64,000 nt of DNA from Leucocoprinus leucothites. Lineage: Eukaryota > Basidiomycota > Agaricomycetes > Agaricales > Agaricaceae. The stretch is taken from positions 744,001 to 808,000 of the forward strand of contig JAACJO010000007.1 in assembly GCA_013368445.1 (NCBI GenBank), given 5' to 3'. The notes under the pieces were generated by a model. The model was not told where the DNA came from, did not search any database, and saw nothing but the letters and a program-made list of their open reading frames with translations. The translations under genes and the position numbers were made by a program. This document shows positions 12,801 to 22,193 of the stretch, piece by piece. Within the stretch, counting starts at the first letter, position 1, and each line of letters starts with the position of its first letter.

Positions 12801-13643
12801 GCCTCCTGACCTCTGGCAGGGTCTTCACTCCCAACTCCACCCAGCTCCATCCCGACGCCAGATTGCATGTCATCACTGGGCCCAACATGGCCGGAAAATC
12901 AACATTCCTTCGTCAAACTGCCTTAATATCCATCTTGGCACAAATTGGTTCTTTCGTCCCAGCAGATGCTGCAACCATCGGATTGTCGATAAGCTATTTT
13001 CAAGGATTGGAGCAAAGGACGATCTATTCAGGGATAGAAGTACATTCATGGTGGAAATGCTTGAGACGGCAGAAATCTTGCGACGAGCAACCAATAAGAG
13101 CCTGGTGGATAAATCTTTGCTTGATTTCCAGCTTTGGCCTCATGTCGATTTTCCCAGGTCATCATGGACGAAGTCGGTCGAGGTACAACAGTCAACGATG
13201 GTCTAGCCATTGCGTTCGCGACTGTTCATCATTTGACCACCGTTAATCAATGTCGAACCCTTTTTGCTACACATTTCCATGAACTTGCCTACATGCTTGG
13301 GCACACTTCAGATGCCACCGGTACTGGCGTATATCAGAACGTCCACTTCTATTGCACAGATGTTGATGAAACCGATGTGAGTGTGATATCGATGTTTGGA
13401 ACGTCTGACGTGTTCACTGTCTTACAGGATGGTTACTTCGCATACTCTTATCGGCTGCGGCCTGGCGTGAACTGGGACAGTCATGGTCTAAAGGTTGCAC
13501 AACTAGCTGGTTTACCTGATGCTGTCATTGAAGTTGCGTCTGATACCCTTGATCGGCTGAAACGGGGTCGAGGCAACGCAGTGCCATCGTTCCAGCAGAT
13601 GACCATGAGCAAACTGTCAGGGTTTCCTCAGCCTGTGACGTAA
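9836..13643 (+). CDS. MSH1: Mitochondrial DNA mismatch-repair protein MSH1 (MutS family), with a one-base frame break
   Basis: Twelve exons (9836-10100, 10198-10437, 10488-10588, 10642-11509, 11566-12040, 12095-12186, 12265-12386, 12438-12527, 12585-12706, 12754-13104, 13158-13376, 13428-13643) sum to 3161 nt, one short of 1054 codons. The N-terminus is basic and presequence-like ([20 protein letters not shown]). Domain I carries [10 protein letters not shown], the mismatch-reading F-x-E site. The ATPase has Walker [10 protein letters not shown] and Walker [10 protein letters not shown], then THFHELA. One base is missing after ADAATIG near 12982: the frame must shift to read [20 protein letters not shown]. 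The first intron boundary is the least certain. MSH1 acts in mitochondrial genome stability. Whether this copy is functional depends on whether the missing base is real. Confidence 0.87.
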
Positions 13644-13757
13644 AAGTTACTCTTGCCTTGTAGATAGCTTCCTCATCTATTTCCATATATGCTACATAAT
13701 GCAAATAATGGTATATAATCCTGAAATATTCTAGCAACACTTAGATAAACTCGATAT

Positions 13758-16700
13758 CTACTTCATCTGGGAGCGAATGTAATTCAGGGCTGAGCCAGCA
13801 CGAAGCCATTTGACCTGGTCGGTGGACATGGTGTGTTTGGTGGCGATGCGGAAGACCTCTCCATCGGGCTTCGTTACTTTGATAACAATGGTAGCATCAG
13901 AGTTACCCTCAAGCAGGTCTGTAAGACCCTCAGTCTCGAGAATGTCTCCAGAGCCGACGCGAGAGTAGTCTATCTTATCAGCAAACCACAGAGGTAAGAT
14001 ACCTTGTTTCTATCGGCAAGGAGGTCAGTGAAATATTCCACACAACTACGAGTATTCCATACTTTGAGGTTGGTTTCATGAATCCGCGCGAAAGAACGTG
14101 CCAAGATGAGACTGCATCCTAAATAACATTCAATATAGGTTTTGTAAACTGCGAGAAGGGCTCTACCATAGAATCTGGGTTGAAGAGCAGCATGTTCGCG
14201 GGCACTTCCTTCACCATAGTTATCATCAACGATCAAAGCCCAAGGCTGGTTATGAGCCTTGAAACGCTTCGCAACTTCAGGAATGGTACCGATGGTGTTC
14301 GTATCCCTGTCAATTGCAACGTTCATCTCGCCACCCTCATCATTGATGGCCTGTAGGAAATCAACGCCGTGAAAAGGTATGGATCACTAGTTGACACACC
14401 GTAATGACTTGTTAAAACAACGTCAGAAGAAGGAAGGGCACATATCAAAAACATCACTTACGAAGGTTTTCGGATATGTTAGTGAGGTGGCCCTTGTATT
14501 TGAGCCAAGGTCCCTAGAACGATAGTCAGCAAGCCCGGATCCAGGCTCAGTTCACAGCCTAAGACATACTGCAGCAGAAATATGGTCCGTCGTACATTTA
14601 CCCCTCACACGGAGAAGAACCTTCAGAGGAGGCAATTCCAGCCCACGAGGATTATTGGAGCCCTCACCAAAGTGACTTGTGAAAGGTTTAAGGAGTTCCA
14701 ATCGCTGCGAGCCCGTTCTAATGACGACCTCAACCTCGGGCTGAGGCTTAGGAGAAGGTGGTGGATAATAACTCTCTTCACCCGCAGTAAATCCAGCAGA
14801 AGGAAGGTCTTGACCGACTGGTGGAGAGAACCTGAATGTTTTACCGTTTGGAAGCGGGATAGGGTCAGTCATGGGGTTGAAAGAAAGCTTTCCGGAAAAT
14901 GCCATGGCGGTGACAATAGTAGGTGAAGCAAGGAAATTCATTGTCTGCGTATTTCCGTCATTACGCGATTTGAAGTTGCGGTTGAAGCTGGTCAAGATAG
15001 CTAAAGAAACCCAAGTCAGTACACTCTACACATACGCACACTATGACCCACCGTTTTCCTCGCCTTTCTTTTCCTCACGTTTCCACTTAAAACAATGGTA
15101 CATTAGGATATATATATCAAACCATTGACGGGAGTTCTGCGCACCTGACCAATGCAAGGACCGCAAGCGTTAGCCAAAACCACTGCACCGACATCTTCGA
15201 GAGCCGAAGTGATATTGTCACGCTCAATGGTTGCTCGGATTTGTTCAGAACCGGGAGTACACAAGAAAGGAACCTACATCAGTTAATAAGTTGCAATGGG
15301 TTTGTGCACATATCTCCTCACCTTCGACTTCAAGCCAGCAGCTTTAGCTTGTCGAGCAAGGTCTGCTACACCGGTCTGAAAGCAAGTTCTTAGCCTGTTT
15401 GGTTACATGGCGTAGGACGTAACTTACCATGTCTTCATAGGAACTGTTGGTACACGAACCAATCAAGCTAGCCGAAACTTCATCCTTCCATCCTGAGCTC
15501 TTCACAAAATCACCGAACTTGGAAAGAGGTGTTGCAAGATCCGGAGTGAAAGGCCCGTTAATGGTGGGCTCCAGTTCAGACAAGTTCTGTAATGCAAAAA
15601 ATAAATGAGATCTGAATCTTTGACAAGAGGTGAGAAGACGTACAATCTCAATGACTTCATCGTACTCTGCACCTTCGTCGGCGCTGAGGAAATGAGCTTC
15701 GGCTGCCTTATCGGCAGCATTAGCAACAGGACCACGACGTGTAGCATGAAGATATGCTCGCATATTGGATGTATATGGGAATGTGGAAGTCGTTGCACCG
15801 ACTTCAGCGCCCATGTTCGCAATAGTCGCCAAACCTATGGACCAAAAGTCAACTCTTATACATCAGTCCTAAAACTGTGACGTTACATACCGGTGCATGA
15901 TTGACTGGCAACACCAGGGCCAAAGTACTCAAGGATACGTCCAGTGCCTCCTCGAACCGTCAACTTCCCAGCCAAGTGCAAGATAAGGTCCTTCGTCGTT
16001 GCCCACTGATTCAGTTCACCCGTTAGATGAACACCTAGCAACGAGATCCCTTCAGCTCGCTAATTCAGGAAACAATGTGCTTCAACGGTCCCTCACCAAC
16101 AACTTGAGGTGCTTTTAACTCCCAAGGAGTACCAGTCATAGCATCAACTGCGTCAGCGCCTCCGACTCCGATAGCCAGCAAACCAAGACCCCCAGCATTG
16201 GGCGTATGTGAGTCTAAATGAAACTGATCAAAACAGATTCCATAGCTAGCCAGTGTCAGGAGAATCGTTCACCTGTTCCAAGCCTAAGTTTAATGAATTA
16301 GAGTAGACCACCAAAAGATTGCAGACGATAGCTCACATCAAGATGCCAGGTGCAGCATAATTTTCAAGTACGATTTGGTGAATGATACCAGAGCCAGGCC
16401 GCCAAAACTCGATTCCGTACTTCTGAGCGGCGCTCTGGAGGAAGTCAAAGACTTCTTGATTGGTAACCAGAGACCTCTATGTTCACGGTAACCATTACCT
16501 GGTTTCACAAACATCCAAAGGGAAACCATACCTCGAGGTCCTTTGCGGCTCCCTCAGAAGCTTGAATTAAGTGGTCGCAGTGAATGCTCGTAGGAACAGC
16601 ACACTGGGAAAGTCCCGCGCTCATAAACTGTAACCTGATGACGCATTTGAGTAATTATACGTCGAGGAGGTAAAGAGAAACTATACAGTGCCATTCTATA

Positions 16701-17041
16701 ATGTCTTTAGCGCCCAGCTGAGTTAACACAGATGGAACAAACTCACTGTGCAGAGGCATCCTGCATAGCTACCCGTTGAGGTCGTAATTGCAGATAGGTC
16801 TCGCCTCTGATCCTCCCTCCTCCAGAAAGATTGGCTTCGGGGTCGATGACATGACTGTAGAGTATCTTTTCCGCAAGCGTCAGAGGTCGGTCAAGGACCT
16901 TCCTTACACGTTCCAATTTCTCGATCAGAAAAGGATATGGGGAATGAGAGATGAGCAATCCTTCTCAACAGTGGATGCGTGAGTAGCGAGGGACCGCCTC
17001 AGCAGACTCGAGCCGCCCCGCAGTCTTGCACCTCGAAGCAT
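13758..17041 (-). CDS. Mitochondrial aconitate hydratase, Aco2-like
   Basis: Nineteen exons join to 2319 nt (772 residues). From the 5' end: 16970-17041, 16747-16919, 16687-16695, 16532-16634, 16337-16476, 16273-16283, 16097-16213, 15891-16034, 15644-15834, 15428-15586, 15322-15375, 15145-15273, 15052-15085, 14570-15000, 14462-14513, 14400-14407, 14167-14350, 14063-14118, 13758-14009. The basic N-terminus ([18 protein letters not shown]) looks like a mitochondrial presequence. The [4Fe-4S] ligands are Cys365 ([10 protein letters not shown]), Cys428 and Cys431 ([10 protein letters not shown]), with aconitase spacing of 63 and 3. TTDHISAAG and [15 protein letters not shown] mark the swivel domain. 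The N-terminal part ([29 protein letters not shown]) resembles the fungal Aco2/AcoB branch more than canonical Aco1. It converts citrate to isocitrate and may act in lysine synthesis. Three exons are only 8-11 nt. The first intron has an unusual GTTGAG donor. Confidence 0.9.
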
Positions 17042-17339
17042 GGTTGGGTTGTGGAGAGAAAGCTAGGAAGAACTAGTCCGAAATTTTGATAGGATTCGGA
17101 CTAATTCTTGCCGACAAAAATAGTTAGGCGATTAAGTCGATCAGTGCTAGAGTTCCAGCCAATCATAGTCTTCGCTTCACAATACAATAATCCCAGGCGT
17201 TGGTTTCACCGCTTATACTAACAGAAACAAGAGCAGACGCCATGATACCCATATCCTAGACTCTACAGATGAAATCTGCGAGTGGTGAAATGCATTACAA
17301 GACAATCCAACTTGGCTACCTCGGATACACTTTATACAT

Positions 17340-20300
17340 CTATACATTCAATGAGCCGGTGAGGTGGATATCTCTGCTGTTTCCTCCAACTAAAATTCCG
17401 GTGGTGCCAGTGGGTACCTGCCATTGTTGGGATCCACTATTCCAAATGGCAAGATCAAACCGTGATAGCTTCATCGTAACTTTCGTGCTCTGCCCAGGTG
17501 CCAAGAAAACGCTGTCAAACCCTCTCAAATTCTTGGGGCAGCATTGGCGGCGGCAGGCGGCGCCGTGTAAAGCTGAGGAATCTATGGGAAAGTCAGGCAC
17601 TGGTATAACGTTGGCCCTGACGATTGTTGAAATGTACCTCATGTCCAGCAACTGTGCCGTTGTTCTGAAGAGTGAATGAAACAGTGATCACATCTTCGTG
17701 CAGCCTACCACCGTGCGTCAGTATATGTTCTAACGGTAACAGGAAGATTTTTGGTACCAACCAGGGGTCGAGAGAAGAGCCGGGCCCCGTTTCAGCCGAT
17801 CCACTACCGACAGATCCAGTGACCGTCAAGCCAGAGTATTGGAAGGTGGTATAGGACAGGCCAAAACCAAAGGGGAACCTTGGCTCTACGTTGTTTTTAT
17901 CGAAGAATTTATAGTCGACGAAGATACCCTCGCTATAGGATATTTGCGGGGGTGAGCCGTTGGAGTTATAGAGAACTTGTGCCCCGTAATCGGTAACACT
18001 TTTACCGATGGTGTAAGGCAGACGGCCGCTATGTAGGAACTAGTTAAGCAAAGAGGGGCGAGGAGACCAGCTCGACGCCCACCTGGGGTTGTAATTTCCA
18101 TATAGAACGTCGACGAGACCATTACCTGTAATAAACTGAATGATTTTTCAACAGAGGGCTGAACAGGTACAGACCAGCCTCTTGTCCGGGAAGTCCACTC
18201 CATACAATTGCGGTCACTGGTAAAGATTAGTGGGGCCATTAATTGCATTTCTGCTTGAGCACGAACCGTTGGGATTGTTAACCCAGGACTCCATATCGAT
18301 CGCACCAACGCTATTAACTACGACGATAGTGCGAGAATTCGCGCTCGCCACTCTATTCACCAGGGCATCCTGCGGAAGGGAATTAGGATGAAATATCTGA
18401 AACGAGCCGAGTACAATGCTGAACTTACGCCATTGTGCCAGGCCTTCAAATCGTTACGATCACCTGCGTTACCTAAAGCTGGTGTCAACAACTTGCTTGA
18501 GGTACGGCTCCACCTAGCTACACAAACCTTCCACGGTCAAATAGCCCTCCCCGGAGTCCGCTGTATGATGATCTCTAAGCACAGTGCTCCAAAAAGGGTT
18601 AAAGGACACAACGAACCGGTAATGAAGACAAGAGCTACGTCCTTGCCACCCGCTGCGCTAGCAGCGCCGCTAAGATCCGTATCGCTGAGACTAGAAGTCA
18701 CTGTAGATCCATCTGCCTGGGCACGGGTCTTGATCGCTGAAAGGGGCTTCACCGGGAATTAGAATGATTAAAATTACCAGTGAGTTTTTGAACAAGCCAT
18801 ACGTCGATCAGATATGGGAATTCAGCTGTTCCACTACCCCAACCTGTCACCTAGTCAGCTTAACTAGACAGTCGCAAATATCGCGAATTACCCATGGCAA
18901 GAACTCCATCGTCTCCGGAACGATCAGAATACCTACAAGGTTTGTTAGAGAAGAAACTCAATAAAACAGCCTACAAACCCGTTCGGTCCCCTTGAGCTAG
19001 GGCCAGCGCCATTGCCAATAACAGCAACGGTCTTTGGAGCTCGAAGTGGCAAAACATTATTGGTGTTTTTGAGAAGAACTGTTGACGCAGCATCAATAGA
19101 GCGGATAAGCCTGCACGGAAAGTTAGTCGATGATAATAGGCGTATTCAGACGTTGGTAACGGAGGACATACTCCTTGTGGTTTCCTTGAACATTAACATG
19201 TTGCCCAGCTCCAGTGTTCCATGCATTGAAGTTGGTGGAAGGATACCCAGAATTTTGGCCAACAAGATACCATGCAGCGAGAATTCGGGTTGCCATATCC
19301 TACATACACTATCAACTCGTGAGATCCGAGGCTAAGATACCTACTTACATCGATACGCGATTGTGGAACACTACCAGAGTTAACTGCGTTGATAAGATTC
19401 TGACCAAAATATGTCGTCCCTTTATGATGACTGTCATCGAAGTATTCCTACGAGGTAAGCACATTCTTTGACGTACCTGAATTTGCTGAAATATCGCCTA
19501 GGATTATATCTTCAGTTATGCTCGAAGCATTAAATTCAGGCGCCTTACCGGGCATGGTCATCTACCAGACATTGCCATGTGTGTTAGATCCCAACCGCAA
19601 CAATGTAAGCTAAACAGTTCGCTCACATCGAGACCTCCATTCACCGCAGGGCTAGTCGAATGCTGAAAGTGTTGCAATAAGCAAGAGACACCTAAAGTTT
19701 CCAGGACAAAATAACTCACAGTAGCCCACCAATCTTATAGAAGTGTACTGGTCGTCAGTTCAACGAGAAATGCTGCTAGCCATAGTGGCCCTTACCCGAC
19801 ATCACGTCTGCATAGGTGGGGTTGTCAGCTAGTGAGTACTGGAATGCCAGGCTCTGTGCTTACAACCGGGGAAGCCAAATTCGCTTTTGAGGAGATTATT
19901 CAAAACTTTACTATTCTCACAGGCATACGTCCCATTGACTAAAGCAGATATTCCAGCACTGCAGCTGAGAATGACAGGAAAGTGGGACTCACTCCTATCT
20001 AAAGCTCTGCTTCAGTATCATCGATTAGGGTCACTCTCATGGGAACACACTCACTGTAACTACACATAACAGATGCCACATTTGCCTGAACGCTCCTCAA
20101 GAACTAAAGTGGGGTTGAAAGTCCGAGCCAGGACAGTGTCATTTGAAAAATACTTACTGGGTAGGCGTAGACCTCATGTTCCTTCAAATAACGAAACTTA
20201 AAACTTATCCAAAGAAGAGGCCCAACAGACTTACAGTACTGAATGATGTGGGGATTAGTAGTGGATGTAGCGGGCGGCCATTAAATGCTCACCGGTCGTC

Positions 20301-21700
20301 GACCACAGAGGAACTAGAGTCGCGGAAATGTTCTTGTTCATTGTTGATGTAGTGTTTTGCACAGGCTATAAGACCATGGGTTACTCGAGCTCATTATTAT
20401 GCCTAAAAAATACAGACCCTGAACTCCTTGTGACTGAATACCTGTGATGGTCTCGAATGCACTCTCTCCGCTTAAATACGGATCTCCACCGAAGCTGAGA
20501 TACAGATTAAGCAACCGGTATTTCCAGCCAGCTCAGAGACTTACCCTTCCCAATTTCTACCGGCCGCAGGCGCTCGAGCGATGTTCCTATTCTACTTCAG
20601 TGATTGTCTGTCAAACTAGCAACGGTGCACATACATATCAGGACCGAGAGCAACATTAACACCCTTGCCCTTAAATTCCTGTCCGAGGGCTTGACCTCTT
20701 TGTCTAATTAAAGTCCGGTTGAATGTTGCGGCGGCATTGATCCCCCTAGGTGGTGGTCCCAAATCAGATTATCATAGCACACTTATTGTCGGGGGAAGCT
20801 TACGCGGGGAATGCAGAGACCAAATCAGCGGAACGGACGCCAAGGGGACTGTCTGATCGTATGGTGAGGTGTAGAACAATCCTCATTATTTGATTCAGAA
20901 GGACTCACCCTCCAAACAGAGGCCCGGGAAGGAAATGGATGAGATGGAAGGAGTGTTCCCAACGCACGCGCCTGATGTTGCGTCAATAGAGTGCCTACTT
21001 GACGTCACCGAAATTTGATGACACCTTTCATCCAGCCGATCCCTGAAAAATAGAGAAGTGCATAAGTAGCTGTTTGGGTCTGAAAGTTCTTAATAGGTAC
21101 GAACCAGTCCCAAGGTTCACTTTATCTGAAAGGCTCAACTTGGCAACTGCTGCACGAGCCTAACGTACGCAGTGTAAACATAGATGAACCGACATACGCG
21201 ACCCGGGAACATACTTTAGTATATGCAGCCTGCCATTCTGGCGACATGTTTGCTAAACGGCGAGGTCAGTGGTCTTGTCCTCTGGAGCCCATAGCCCATG
21301 AGCTTACGTGTGGTTGCAGTCCCACTGGGGGATGCACTAGTGCTTGTTGTAGAGGTACCGGGTTTGGAGGTAGTTGTATTGGTCGAAGATGACGGAGGGG
21401 CTGTCGTAGAGCTTCCTGAGCCAGGGAGGCATTGGGAATAGTCTTAATCATAAGCTCAGTCAAATCAAACAGCGTTTGTGATGATTTCCTAACACACAGT
21501 CATTCAACTTAGTGCAGACAGCGCCACTAACACAAGCTGTTCCGCCAGTCCTTGAAGTCGATTATTAGCGAATTTTGATACCTAGTTGTGATATATATTT
21601 GAACTTACCATCCGATGCCCCCACATTGAGCATACATCGGTTGCTGAGCAACCGCTGTGAACACAAAGCCCAGTAAGAGGAGAAAGCGCGAAGACAGCAT
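17340..21700 (-). CDS. Secreted beta-glucosidase: CBM1 plus glycoside hydrolase family 3
   Basis: Thirty-six exons rebuild 814 residues: 21609-21700, 21498-21550, 21308-21442, 21215-21252, 21105-21159, 21025-21042, 20909-20971, 20804-20852, 20635-20745, 20545-20586, 20418-20494, 20293-20365, 20235-20238, 20158-20181, 20055-20103, 19993-19998, 19864-19938, 19796-19807, 19720-19733, 19627-19662, 19549-19561, 19477-19497, 19349-19419, 19172-19299, 18979-19110, 18892-18932, 18803-18843, 18617-18746, 18528-18560, 18429-18472, 18267-18369, 18175-18216, 18083-18125, 17762-18028, 17638-17704, 17340-17581. Order: signal peptide (1-18), CBM1 (MYAQCGGIGWTGG to YYSQCLPG), Ser/Thr linker, GH3 barrel with nucleophile Asp326 in YVMSDWWATH, GH3 C-domain, and a fibronectin-III-like end (NLRGFDSVFLAPGQS). 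It should release glucose from cello-oligosaccharides outside the cell. The exon sum is 2444 nt, one short, because of a frame break at about 17535-17538. Confidence 0.92.
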
Positions 21701-22193
21701 AACGAATCACTACTGGAAAAAAATCTTTGTACGGGGCGTATATAAGCTACCTAGAAGCTGGCGTACCACCTCGTACCACGAGGTCAATTCGAGAGTCTTG
21801 TGAGTTTCTTCCACCCGGTAGAAATTCTCTGCATCATGGATTAGGCTCGCTAAAAGACACGGAAAAATAGCGGGCACCACAAAAGGTGCATCACATGAAC
21901 GAGTCCTCATGGCTCCACGAGACTCTTGGTAGCTGAGAAGAAGAGAGAGAGCCGAAGACATCGAGAAGGAAGCTGTGGTGGACGAATAAGTAGTGTAATT
22001 CTCCGAAGGACCGAAGCATTCAGGCTCCAGATCAAGAATGAAATCACGCTGCATGCCGAGAATTTTTTGAATCCCGGATCGGTCTTGGACTCGGAAAAAC
22101 AAGACTAGGTCCGGCGTGGCAGAACTAATATCAGTGTGTCAATTCGTCTTGGTCTGAGTGAACTGGTACAGGTGCCTGACAACAAACTTGCAA
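21701..22193. promoter_or_regulatory. Promoter region of the CBM1-GH3 beta-glucosidase
   Basis: About 490 bp upstream of the minus-strand beta-glucosidase start, ending at the OSBP stop codon. A TATATA element at about 21737-21743 lies some 40 nt before the ATG, which would imply a very short leader. A 130-residue open frame here has no recognisable domain. I did not find a convincing carbon-repressor (CreA) box. Confidence 0.4.

Noticed and set aside
12978..12990. Programmed ribosomal frameshift in MSH1
   Set aside because: No slippery heptamer or downstream structure is visible, and MutS genes are not known to use one; a sequence error or mutation is simpler.
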